A DNA stretch of 43,838 nt, taken from positions 1 to 43,838 of the forward strand of contig CANQOT010000016.1 of assembly GCA_947625555.1 (NCBI GenBank), given 5' to 3'. Position numbers and translations under genes: made by a program. Below the pieces are notes generated by a model, which was not told the origin of the DNA, did no database searches, and saw only the letters and a list, made by a program, of their open reading frames with translations. This DNA comes from an uncultured Clostridia bacterium. Lineage in GTDB: Bacteria > Bacillota > Clostridia > Christensenellales > Borkfalkiaceae. Below are positions 29,382 to 37,258 of this stretch, piece after piece; positions within the stretch are counted from its first letter, which is position 1; every line of letters begins with the position of its first letter.

Positions 29382-31938
29382 CCCGTCCGCACAGCCTTTC
29401 CCCCATCCGATACAACAGGCCGACGGGGACGATGGCCGCGGACAGGCCGAGCGAGATCGCCCACTGCGTGAGGTCGAGGGCCGTCAGGCCGAAGAGGACG
29501 CGGACGGGCGGGATGACGACGAGCAAAACGGAGAGAAGGACGCCCACCCCCACCGTGAGAAGCAAAATGCAGTTGGGCGATTTCGGGCGGGAGAGCATAT
29601 CTTCCCGCCGCACGTTGAACCCGTGGAAGAGTTCGAGGCCCGAGAGGGCGACAAAGGCCATCGTGCTCGCGACGCCGTTCCCCCATACTCTGTTTGCGCA
29701 GACGAACATCGTAACGAGGATGACGGTCTGCGCGAGGCCGAAAAATATGATACGGCAGAGCGATCGCCGCGAAAATATTTCTCTGTCCGAGACGGGGGGC
29801 CGCAACATTGCGCCCTCCGTCTTTTCGACGCCCAGCGCGAGGACGGGCAGCGAATCGGTGATGAGGTTGACCCACAAGAGCTGGGTCGAAGTGAGAAAGT
29901 CATACCTCCACAAAAAGAGGGAGACGATGAGGACGCTCAACACCTCGGCGAGGTTGGTCGCGAGGAAGAAGGAAATGGTCTTTTTGATGTTGAAAAAGAC
30001 GCTGCGGCCCTCCTCGACGGCGCGCACCATGGTGGAAAAATCATCGTCTGCGAGGACGACGTCGGCGGCATTTTTGGTGACATCTGTGCCCGAGCCCATC
30101 GCGACGCCGATATCCGCGGCTTTGAGCGCGGGGGCGTCGTTGACCCCGTCGCCCGTCATCGCGACGACTTCGCCGCCCGCTTTGAGCGCGCGCACGATCT
30201 CCGACTTATGCCCCGGGGAGACGCGCGCATAGACGCTGTAACGCTTGACGTTGCGCGAAAATTCTTCCTCCCCCATCTTGTCGAGCTCCTCGCCCGTGAC
30301 GACCTCGGAAACATTCGACGCAATGCCGAGGCGGGTCGCGATGGCGAAGGCCGTTTGGGGGCTGTCGCCCGTGATCATCACTGTCTTGATGCCCGCCCGC
30401 GCGCATGCCGCGACGGCCTCCTTGGCGCCCTCCTTCGGGGGATCGAGCATGGCGGCAAGGCCGATGAAGGTGAGATCTTCTTCTTGCGCTCCGTCCCCGT
30501 AGGCAAAACCGAGAACGCGCATGGCCTTTGCGGCGTATTCCGACGACTTTTTTTCGATTTCCGAGCGGTAGACCTCGGACATGGGTGCCTCGCCCTTCGC
30601 CGTGAGTACCTTTGTGCACCGCTTCAACAGGACGTCTGCCCCGCCCTTTACATAGAGCCGCGTCTCCCCGCCGAAGGTGCAGAGGACGCTCATCATCTTG
30701 CGCTCGGAGGAGAAGGGCGTGCCGCCCACGGCGCGGAAGGAAAAGGCGCTGTCCCGCCCGTCGGCATATTCCAAAAGGGCGATCTCGGTGGGGTCGCCCA
30801 AATAGCTGCCCGCGCTGCCCTTGACCGAATGACAGACGCGAATGCAGCGCAAGAACTCGCGCATGCAGTTTTCGCCCCCCGTCCCCGCAAAACCGACGGA
30901 AACACTTTCCACCGTCATACGGTTTTTTGTGAGAGTGCCCGTCTTATCCGAACAGATGACGCTGCAACTGCCGAGCGCTTCCACCGCCGAGAGTTTGCGC
31001 ATGACGGCGCGGCTCTTCGCCATGCGCTGTACGCCCATTGCCAAAATGACGGTGACGACGGCCCCCATCCCCTCGGGAATGGCCGCAACGGCGACCGCGA
31101 TCGCCGCCATGATGTTTTGGAGCAGGGTGAGCCGCTGCGCGAGCATCCCCCCCGCAAACAGCACGAGGGCGACGAGGAGCACGGAGACGGTGATGATCTT
31201 GCCGAGCTTGGCGATCGTCTTATCGAGGGGGGAAGGGTCGGGACGGTTTTCGTGCAAGAGGGTGGCGATGCGGCCCATTTCGGTATCCATGCCGCACCCC
31301 ACGGCAACGCACCGCGCCGTGCCCTTCACGCAGAACGAGGAGAGGAAGGCGGTGTTCCTGCGCTCGGAGAGGGCGGTCTTTTCGACGACGCAATCGTATT
31401 TTTTGACGGGGACGCTCTCGCCCGTGAGCGCGGATTCGTCGCAGCGGAAATTCTCGCTCGAAAGGATGCGGCAGTCCGCGGGAACGCGGTCGCCCTCTTC
31501 GAGTTCGACGACGTCGCCGACGACGAGTTCCTCCGCATCGATCTTGACGACCTTCCCGTCCCGTATGACTTTTGCCTCGCATTTGGAGAGCTTTTTGAGG
31601 TTGGCGATGGCCGCATCCGCGCGGTACTGTTGCAGAAACCCCACGACGGCGTTGAGGAGGATGACGGCGAGCAGGATCGCGGTATCGGCGAGTTCGCTCC
31701 TGTCCCCCGTGACGAAGGCGAGCACGCCCGAAAGCGCCGCCGCCGCGATGAGGATGAGCGTCATGAGGTCCTTGAACTGCGCAAAAAAGAGCATGATCTT
31801 GCTCTTCTTTTTGCCCTCTTTCAGGCTGTTTCTGCCGTTCTTTCGGAGGCGGAGTGCGGCCTCCGCGCTGCTCAATCCTCCCGCCGAGCTCCCAACGCGG
31901 GCGAGCGTTTTTTCAATGGTCTCGCGGTATTGTTCCAT
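29338..31938 (-). CDS. P2-type cation-transporting ATPase, Ca2+-like
   Basis: This 866-aa P-type pump has an N-terminal cation-ATPase domain (EKTLARVGSSAGGLSSAEAALRLR), TGES actuator loop, PEG motif in M4 (AAIPEGMGAVV), phosphorylated Asp in DKTGTLT, MITGDSPQTA, and the hinge MTGDGVNDAPALKAADIGVAMG. The C-terminal four helices contain WVNLITDSLP. The M4 and M6 motifs resemble SERCA/PMR1-like Ca2+ ATPases, so Ca2+ export is the best guess; Mn2+ or Na+ cannot be excluded. ATG 31938 gives the family N-terminus; the longer frame only adds translated hairpin DNA. No strong ribosome site is seen. Confidence 0.92.
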   Translation of the reverse strand: MEQYRETIEKTLARVGSSAGGLSSAEAALRLRKNGRNSLKEGKKKSKIMLFFAQFKDLMTLILIAAAALSGVLAFVTGDRSELADTAILLAVILLNAVVGFLQQYRADAAIANLKKLSKCEAKVIRDGKVVKIDAEELVVGDVVELEEGDRVPADCRILSSENFRCDESALTGESVPVKKYDCVVEKTALSERRNTAFLSSFCVKGTARCVAVGCGMDTEMGRIATLLHENRPDPSPLDKTIAKLGKIITVSVLLVALVLFAGGMLAQRLTLLQNIMAAIAVAVAAIPEGMGAVVTVILAMGVQRMAKSRAVMRKLSAVEALGSCSVICSDKTGTLTKNRMTVESVSVGFAGTGGENCMREFLRCIRVCHSVKGSAGSYLGDPTEIALLEYADGRDSAFSFRAVGGTPFSSERKMMSVLCTFGGETRLYVKGGADVLLKRCTKVLTAKGEAPMSEVYRSEIEKKSSEYAAKAMRVLGFAYGDGAQEEDLTFIGLAAMLDPPKEGAKEAVAACARAGIKTVMITGDSPQTAFAIATRLGIASNVSEVVTGEELDKMGEEEFSRNVKRYSVYARVSPGHKSEIVRALKAGGEVVAMTGDGVNDAPALKAADIGVAMGSGTDVTKNAADVVLADDDFSTMVRAVEEGRSVFFNIKKTISFFLATNLAEVLSVLIVSLFLWRYDFLTSTQLLWVNLITDSLPVLALGVEKTEGAMLRPPVSDREIFSRRSLCRIIFFGLAQTVILVTMFVCANRVWGNGVASTMAFVALSGLELFHGFNVRREDMLSRPKSPNCILLLTVGVGVLLSVLLVVIPPVRVLFGLTALDLTQWAISLGLSAAIVPVGLLYRMGERLCGRVRRHERRIPLRERP

Positions 31939-31980
31939 ACGGATAGGGTATGACGGGGCGGCCGCATTTATGATAGAAAG

Positions 31981-32017
31981 GCGGCGGGCGGGGAGCCCGA
32001 AGCTCCCCGCCCGCCGC
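31981..32017. terminator. 16-bp perfect GC hairpin
   Basis: GCGGCGGGCGGGGAGC pairs with 32002-32017 across a 5-nt loop. On the minus strand it is followed by CTTTCTATCAT. It lies between the metallophosphoesterase stop and the ATPase start and may terminate or attenuate read-through. Confidence 0.6.
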
Positions 32018-32024
32018 AACGGAA

Positions 32025-32056
32025 GCGCCCCCGTCCGCAATGGCGGACGGGGGCGC
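32025..32056. terminator. 14-bp perfect GC hairpin
   Basis: GCGCCCCCGTCCGC pairs with 32043-32056 across a 4-nt loop, immediately after the metallophosphoesterase stop and 7 nt from the 16-bp hairpin. There is no U-tract. Confidence 0.6.
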
Positions 32057-32061
32057 AAAAC

Positions 32062-32754
32062 TCATAAGATCTCCGTGAGGGTGAACCTCGTCTTATCGCA
32101 CGAGGTGAGGAAGTATTCGATGCCCTCCTTCTCGCACCGCAGGGGGAAGAACCCCGCGCCGTGCAGGTGGCCGAATACCACCATGTCCGCCTTGTTCTCC
32201 TCGAAGAGGGCTGTGAAGAGGGTATCTTCCTTCTTCACGTTGAAGGGCGGATAGTGCAGAAGGACGATGAGTTTATCCCCCTCCCCTCTCACCTTCTCCA
32301 CCTCCTTGAAGGCGAGCTTGAAGCGTTCGGCCTCCCGCAGATAGAGCTTGGTATCGTGTTCGGTGAAATCGGCGCTGCCGGGGACCGTCCAACCCCGCGA
32401 ACCCGCAATGACGATGTTGCCGAGTTTGAGACAGTCGTTTTGCAGAAAGTGAAAACCGCGCGGCGCGCTCTCGCGGATGCGCATGATGCCGCTCCACCAG
32501 AAATCGTGATTGCCGCGGACAAAGACCTTCTCCCCGGGCAGATCGCAGAGGGACAAGACGTCGTACATGCCCTCCTCGAACTTCATTCCCCACGAGGTAT
32601 CGCCGCCGAGGAGGACGACGTCGCCATCCCCCACCTTTTCCAGCCAATCACGCCTGATTTTTTCGAAGTGCCCCTCCCATTCGGGGCCGAATACGTCCAT
32701 CGGCTTATCCGACTTGCCCGAGAGATGCAGATCGCTGATCGCAAACACCTTCAT
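32062..32754 (-). CDS. Calcineurin-like metallophosphoesterase
   Basis: This 230-aa cytosolic protein carries the full dinuclear-metal motif set: DLH (Asp8, His10), GGD, GNHD (~81-84), LLHYPP and GHLH. It has no signal peptide. The substrate cannot be deduced; the family includes phosphodiesterases and protein phosphatases. ATG 32754 has no ribosome site; TATACT ends 10 nt upstream, giving a 5' leader of ~3 nt. Two strong hairpins separate it from the cation ATPase gene on the same strand. Confidence 0.9.
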   Translation of the reverse strand: MKVFAISDLHLSGKSDKPMDVFGPEWEGHFEKIRRDWLEKVGDGDVVLLGGDTSWGMKFEEGMYDVLSLCDLPGEKVFVRGNHDFWWSGIMRIRESAPRGFHFLQNDCLKLGNIVIAGSRGWTVPGSADFTEHDTKLYLREAERFKLAFKEVEKVRGEGDKLIVLLHYPPFNVKKEDTLFTALFEENKADMVVFGHLHGAGFFPLRCEKEGIEYFLTSCDKTRFTLTEIL

Positions 32755-32763
32755 AACGGGTCA

Positions 32764-32792
32764 AGTATAGCACACGCCGCCCAAAAATGCAA
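32764..32792 (-). promoter_or_regulatory. Promoter of the metallophosphoesterase
   Basis: TTGCAT (32792-32787), 17-nt spacer, extended TGCTATACT with -10 at 32769-32764. Confidence 0.7.
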
Positions 32793-32875
32793 GCAAAAGA
32801 ACGCGGGCCGCCCGCATGCGCCCCTTCCGCGTCGGTGAAAAAAACCACTAACGAGAGGGAGCTTTTGCAACATGT

Positions 32876-32904
32876 TTGACAAAAGTTTTCGGAAAATTTA
32901 TAAT
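32876..32904 (+). promoter_or_regulatory. Consensus promoter of the ECF operon
   Basis: TTGACA (32876-32881), a 17-nt spacer and TATAAT (32899-32904). It is a housekeeping promoter, so the sigma factor need not drive itself. Confidence 0.85.
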
Positions 32905-32956
32905 CCGAATGAGTAATCGAAGGGGTTAGCCCGTTACATTGATGAGAGGTGCAGAC

Positions 32957-33493
32957 GTGGACGACACAGCCGCCGGCCTTTACCGTCGTTTTCTGCAAGG
33001 CGACGGCTCCGCGCTCGAAGCGCTTGTCACGCGTTACAGCGATGCGCTCGTGCGGTTTGCCTATTGCTATCTGAAAGATCCGTTCGCCGCGGAAGACGCC
33101 GCGGAGGATGCCTTTGTTGCGCTCATCGTAAAGAAGCGCTCCTTCACGGACGAGACCAACCTCAAAGCCTACCTCTACAAGACTGTGCGGAACGGGTGCA
33201 TCGACCGCATCCGTGCGGACAGGCGGCAGGCGGCTCCCCCCGAACGCACGGTGGACGCCGAAGTTCTCCTCGAACTCAAAGAGCAGAGCGCCGCCGTGTA
33301 CGGGTGCATGCAGGAGCTCCCCGCACAGTACAGGGATGTGCTCTATCTCCTCTATTTCGAGGGGTTCCGCCCCGAGGAGGCGGCCAGGATCCTGAAACGG
33401 ACGAAAAAACAGACCTACAACCTCATCGCCCGCGCCAAGGCTGTCCTCAAACAAATTCTCATCAGCAAAGGAGTGGGCCATGAAAACATATAG
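32957..33493 (+). CDS. ECF RNA polymerase sigma factor
   Basis: This ~178-aa two-domain ECF sigma factor has region 2 (ALVTRYSDALVRFAYCYLKDPFAAEDAAEDAFVAL...NLKAYLYKTVRNGCIDRIRA) and region 4 (LPAQYRDVLYLLYFEGFRPEEAARILKRTKKQTYNLIARAK). GTG 32957 is preferred because AGAGGTG lies 5 nt upstream; ATG 32942 has no nearby ribosome site. It overlaps the next gene by 14 nt, so the membrane beta-propeller protein is its likely partner or anti-sigma factor. Confidence 0.92.
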   Translation: MDDTAAGLYRRFLQGDGSALEALVTRYSDALVRFAYCYLKDPFAAEDAAEDAFVALIVKKRSFTDETNLKAYLYKTVRNGCIDRIRADRRQAAPPERTVDAEVLLELKEQSAAVYGCMQELPAQYRDVLYLLYFEGFRPEEAARILKRTKKQTYNLIARAKAVLKQILISKGVGHENI

Positions 33494-35249
33494 AGAACGG
33501 ACGGAAGAGATCCTCGAAAAGGCGGAAGGCATCAAAAAGACGCGTGCCGCGCGCAGGAAAAAGCTCGCCGCGGGCCTCTCGTGCACGCTTGCGGCCGTGC
33601 TCGTGCTCAACCTCGCCCTCTTTCTGCCCGGCGGGGGGGATCACTCCCTCGCCGACACCGATCCGACCGAAACGGCTCCCGCCTATTTTGCCGTGAGAGA
33701 GCGGCTGGCTTCCATCCTCCGCGATTTCGAAGAGGACGATCAACATTGGGCGGATGCGCCCGGGAGCGAACAAAGTGCGCCCAAAAAGGTCTACCGCAAC
33801 CTCGCGGACAAACAGACGGAGGGCGTGACCGGGGGCGATCTCTTTGCGCAAAGCAACGGGACGGCCTTCTACCTCACAACAGACTACCGCCTGCAAGCCT
33901 ACTCCGTCGCGACGGCCTCCCCCATCGGCGAAGTCGCCATCAAGCCCGAGGGCGGGTTTACCTTCTTCGGCGAAACGCGGGAGATGTACCTTTCCGACGA
34001 CCTCTCCTCGGCCACCGTGTTCACCTCGGCCTACGACCCCCGAACGCTGCGCACTTACACCGCCATCATCGGGGTCGAGACGAAAGATCCTACCACCATG
34101 TCCGTGACGGGGGTGCAATATATCTCGGGAAGCTACATCACTTCCCGCTTGGCGGACGGCAACTTTTGGGTGGTCTCCCAATTTACCGTGCCCCAAGATT
34201 GCGACCTTTCGGACGAGAGCGAATATATCCCGCAAACGGGCGTTTTGGGCGCCATGGAACCCATTCCCGCCGAGGCCATCTTCCTGCCCGACGAGGCGCA
34301 AAAGCCCGCCTTTACCGTCCTCTCTTCCCTCTCGGAAGGGGGCAAGCTGCTCGCCGTGCGCGCCCTCCTCTCCTTTACGGGCGACGCGTACTTCTCGCAA
34401 GACGCCATCTATGCGACGGGCGGATTTCTTGCAAAGACCCCGACGGACGTGGGCGCGGAGAGCTATGAGTACCGCACGCACGTCGTGCGCATCGCCTACG
34501 ACAAACAGGGCGGCCTCGCATTGAGCGCAACGGCGACCGTTCGCGGAAAGATCGAAGGGCCCTTCTCGATGGATGAATGGGACGGGACCCTCCGCGTCTT
34601 TGCGACGACGGGCTACCTCCCCCGCGGCGCTTTGAAGAGGACCCCCGTTCCAAGCGAGACGAACGTCTCCCTCTTCATCTACGAGGCGACGACGCTGCGC
34701 CCCCTCGCGAGCAAGGAGGGCTTCGCCCAAGGCGGCGAAAGCGTGCGCGCCGCCCGCTTCGACGGCGACAGGGCCTATGTGTTCACCGCCTCGCGAATTT
34801 CCGACCCCCTGTTCGCATTTGACCTTGCCGACCTCGGCAAGATCGTCTGCACGAAGGGCGGGATCCCCGGGTTTGCCATCTACCTGACGAAGTTTACGGA
34901 CGGGCTGTTGCTCGGCATCGGGAGCGGGACCGTCCCCTTGGGCGTCAACGTGGAACTCTACGACGGGCAAGTCGTTCAGGTCGCCTCCTCTACGGCGGCA
35001 GAGGCTTGGAACGATCTCCAAAACTTCAACGTATTTTGCATTGAGGGGGAATACGGGCTCGTCGGCTTTGCCGCCCGCAGGGGCAGCGACCGGGAACCTA
35101 CCTACTTCCTCTTCCGCTGGGACGGGGAAACGCTCTCGGAGACCGCCGAGATCCCCATCTCGTGTTCCCCCGAAAACGCCCGCGCCTTTTGCGAGGACGG
35201 CGTGTTCTACCTTTTCGACGGCAACCTCACCGCCCTTCCCCTTACTTGA
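33480..35249 (+). CDS. Membrane-anchored beta-propeller protein, putative anti-sigma factor
   Basis: This 589-aa protein has a ~30-residue basic cytosolic N-terminus (MKTYRERTEEILEKAEGIKK), one transmembrane helix (~31-50) and a large extracytoplasmic beta-propeller of the Beta_propel type (repeated YSV/VAI blades; the RLADGNFWVV and ARFDGDRAYVFTA blades are clear). Gene overlap with the ECF sigma factor and the single-pass topology point to a signal-sensing partner, the cytosolic stub perhaps binding sigma. The stub is much shorter than a classic zinc anti-sigma domain, so this is inference. Two terminators follow. Confidence 0.85.
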   Translation: MKTYRERTEEILEKAEGIKKTRAARRKKLAAGLSCTLAAVLVLNLALFLPGGGDHSLADTDPTETAPAYFAVRERLASILRDFEEDDQHWADAPGSEQSAPKKVYRNLADKQTEGVTGGDLFAQSNGTAFYLTTDYRLQAYSVATASPIGEVAIKPEGGFTFFGETREMYLSDDLSSATVFTSAYDPRTLRTYTAIIGVETKDPTTMSVTGVQYISGSYITSRLADGNFWVVSQFTVPQDCDLSDESEYIPQTGVLGAMEPIPAEAIFLPDEAQKPAFTVLSSLSEGGKLLAVRALLSFTGDAYFSQDAIYATGGFLAKTPTDVGAESYEYRTHVVRIAYDKQGGLALSATATVRGKIEGPFSMDEWDGTLRVFATTGYLPRGALKRTPVPSETNVSLFIYEATTLRPLASKEGFAQGGESVRAARFDGDRAYVFTASRISDPLFAFDLADLGKIVCTKGGIPGFAIYLTKFTDGLLLGIGSGTVPLGVNVELYDGQVVQVASSTAAEAWNDLQNFNVFCIEGEYGLVGFAARRGSDREPTYFLFRWDGETLSETAEIPISCSPENARAFCEDGVFYLFDGNLTALPLT

Positions 35250-35265
35250 TGATCTTGCGTATAAC

Positions 35266-35293
35266 AAAAAAGTGCCGATAAGGCACTTTTTTT
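35266..35293 (+). terminator. Terminator of the ECF operon
   Basis: AGTGCC/GGCACT stem with flanking A6 and T8, 17 nt after the beta-propeller stop. Confidence 0.85.
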
Positions 35294-35298
35294 ATGAA

Positions 35299-35322
35299 AA
35301 AGGCGCCATTTGGGCGCCTTTT
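35299..35322 (-). terminator. Terminator of mgtE
   Basis: AAAGGCGCC (35299-35307) pairs with GGCGCCTTT (35313-35321). On the minus strand a T-run follows the mgtE stop region. Confidence 0.8.
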
Positions 35323-35333
35323 ATGCACTGCGT

Positions 35334-36992
35334 TCAACCCAAAATGAGGGTGGCGAGGCCGACAAAGATGAGCAGGGAGAGCGCGTCGACGATGGTCGTG
35401 ATGAAGGGCGAGGCGACGGCGGCGGGGTCGAGCTTGCACTTCTTGACGAGCAGCGGGAGCATGCAGCCCACGAATTTGGCCATGACGACGGTGCAGAAGA
35501 GCGCGAGCGACGTGATGAGGCAGATGAGGATGCTGTATCCATCGAAGCCGAAGAGCAATTTATCGATGAGTATCAGCTTTGCAAAACATGCGACGGCGAG
35601 GGTCGCGGCGAGGAACAGACCTGCGCGGAACTCCTTCCATAGGACCTTGCCCGCGTCTTTCGTCGTGAGTTCCCCGAGGGCGAGCGAACGGATGACGGTG
35701 ACGGAGGCCTGCGAGCCCGAATTGCCGCCCGTATCCATGAGCATGGGTACACAGGCGAGCATGGCGGGCGTGAGCATCCTCTCGAAATTGTTCAGAATGA
35801 GCCCCGTGAACGTGGCCGAGATGAGCAAGATCAACAGCCACGGCACGCGCTTCTTCCAGATGGAAAAGACGCTCGCCTTCAAGTAGGGCTTGTTGTCGTG
35901 CAAGACACCGGCCATCGCCTCGATATCCTCGGTGTTCTCTTCCTCGATGACGTCGATCGCGTCGTCGACGGTGACGATGCCTACGAGCCGCCGCTCGTCG
36001 TCTACAACGGGAATGGCGAGGAAGCCGTAGTCGGAGATCTTGCGGGCGACCGCTTCTTTATCGTCCTTCGTGTTGACATAGATAACGTTCTCCTCCATGA
36101 TATCGGAGATGAGTGCGCCCTTCTTCGCGAGCATGAGGTCCTTGGCCGTGACGAGCCCGATGAGCTTGTTGGCGGGGTCGGTGACGTAGCAGGTATAGAT
36201 GGTCTCCTTGTCGATCGCCGTCTCGCGAATGGTATCGAAGGCCTGCTCCACGGACATGGTAGGCATAAAACGCACGAACTCGATCGTCATGATGGAGCCC
36301 GCGCTGTCCTTCGGGTACTTCAAAAGCTCGTTGATGTAGGCGCGCGTCTCGCTGTCGGAGAGGGCCAAGAGACGTTTGACGACGTTTGCGGGCATCTCTT
36401 CGACGAGGTCGACGGTATCGTCGAGGAAGAGCTCATCCATGACATCTTTGAGCTCTCTGTCGCTCAACTTCTTCATGAGCTTTTGCTGGGTATCGGGGTC
36501 GATCTCGACGAACATCTGCGCCGCGAGGTCCTTGGGGAGAATGCGGAAGAGCACGGGAAGATCTTCCTCTTTGGCGCTCTCGAACACCTCGGCGAGGTCG
36601 ATCTCGTTCATGCCCGCAAGGAGGGGCTTCAAGACGGCAAAGTTCCTGTTTTCGAGGAGGGCGAGAATCTCGTCCTCCTCGGCGATGAGGCGGGCGACTT
36701 CGGGAAGTTCCTCGATGATGTCGACGGTATCGTCGACGGAGACGTCCTCCATGACTTCTTGGAGTTCGTCGTCGTGCAAGCCCTGTATGATCTTCTCTTT
36801 GAGCTCGGCGTCGAGGAGGATGAGCACCTCGGCGAGCTGTTCCGATTCGAGGGCGCGGGCGAAGGGAATGACGTCCTCTTCCCCCACTTCGGATAAAATA
36901 TGCGCCACCTCTTCGGGAGACTTTTTCCTCACCGAATCGGCAGCGCCCTCATAGTCTTTTTGTGCTAATAAACGGATCAATTCTTCTTCCAT
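35334..36992 (-). CDS. mgtE: Magnesium transporter MgtE with duplicated N-domain
   Basis: This 552-aa Mg2+ channel has two cytosolic MgtE_N blocks: the first contains DVSVDDTVDIIEELPEVA (~80-97), the second ELFLDDTVDLVEEMPANV (~190-207). Paired CBS domains follow (~240-365; CYVTDPANKLIGLVTAKD and AIPVVDDERRLVGIVTVDD). Five transmembrane helices include the filter-region motif MDTGGNSGSQAS. Typical MgtE proteins are ~450 residues, so the extra ~100 residues are the duplicated superhelical N-domain. GAGGTGGAG precedes ATG 36992. The gene has its own consensus promoter and a ~155-nt leader. Confidence 0.96.
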   Translation of the reverse strand: MEEELIRLLAQKDYEGAADSVRKKSPEEVAHILSEVGEEDVIPFARALESEQLAEVLILLDAELKEKIIQGLHDDELQEVMEDVSVDDTVDIIEELPEVARLIAEEDEILALLENRNFAVLKPLLAGMNEIDLAEVFESAKEEDLPVLFRILPKDLAAQMFVEIDPDTQQKLMKKLSDRELKDVMDELFLDDTVDLVEEMPANVVKRLLALSDSETRAYINELLKYPKDSAGSIMTIEFVRFMPTMSVEQAFDTIRETAIDKETIYTCYVTDPANKLIGLVTAKDLMLAKKGALISDIMEENVIYVNTKDDKEAVARKISDYGFLAIPVVDDERRLVGIVTVDDAIDVIEEENTEDIEAMAGVLHDNKPYLKASVFSIWKKRVPWLLILLISATFTGLILNNFERMLTPAMLACVPMLMDTGGNSGSQASVTVIRSLALGELTTKDAGKVLWKEFRAGLFLAATLAVACFAKLILIDKLLFGFDGYSILICLITSLALFCTVVMAKFVGCMLPLLVKKCKLDPAAVASPFITTIVDALSLLIFVGLATLILG

Positions 36993-37147
36993 AACTCCAC
37001 CTCGCAGAAAAATTCAGAGCAACCGGTGCAGACGAAAGAAGCCGCAGGTAAAATTACGCGGGATGGCGGACCGCGAACCACGGCTCATACAATGGGTCTG
37101 CAAAATCGCTACTTCGGCCTTTCACGGTCTTTCCTCCTCGTATTTTT
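36993..37147 (-). promoter_or_regulatory. Structured mgtE leader, candidate metal riboswitch
   Basis: The 155-nt 5' leader has GGAAAGACCGUGAAAGGCC, then CGAAGUAGCGAUUUUGCAGA, with GCAGAC able to pair with a later GUCUGC, GAAAGA with UCUUUC, and an internal CGCGG/CCGCG stem. The GNAGUAGCG box is reminiscent of the Mn2+-sensing yybP-ykoY aptamer. The M-box signature GGUGAGGCUCC is absent. Class assignment is tentative. Confidence 0.35.
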
Positions 37148-37153
37148 TCTATT

Positions 37154-37182
37154 ATTATATCCCCTGCGCAAAAAAATGTCAA
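37154..37182 (-). promoter_or_regulatory. Consensus promoter of mgtE
   Basis: TTGACA (37182-37177), a 17-nt spacer and TATAAT (37159-37154). Confidence 0.9.
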
Positions 37183-37219
37183 CCGCGGGCAGGGGGTTTC
37201 CCGAAAAATATGCAAAGGA

Positions 37220-37246
37220 AAAGGCCGCTTTTTTGCGGCCTTTCGC
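37220..37246 (-). terminator. Terminator of the surface-protein operon
   Basis: AAAGGCCGC (37220-37228), T6 loop, GCGGCCTTT (37235-37243), just after the Ig-like protein gene. Confidence 0.8.
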
Positions 37247-37258
37247 GCTTTCTTTTTT

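Noticed and set aside
36993-37147. M-box magnesium riboswitch
   Set aside because: The diagnostic GGUGAGGCUCC and ACGCUGCUGCC-like segments are absent; only a generic structured leader is supported.
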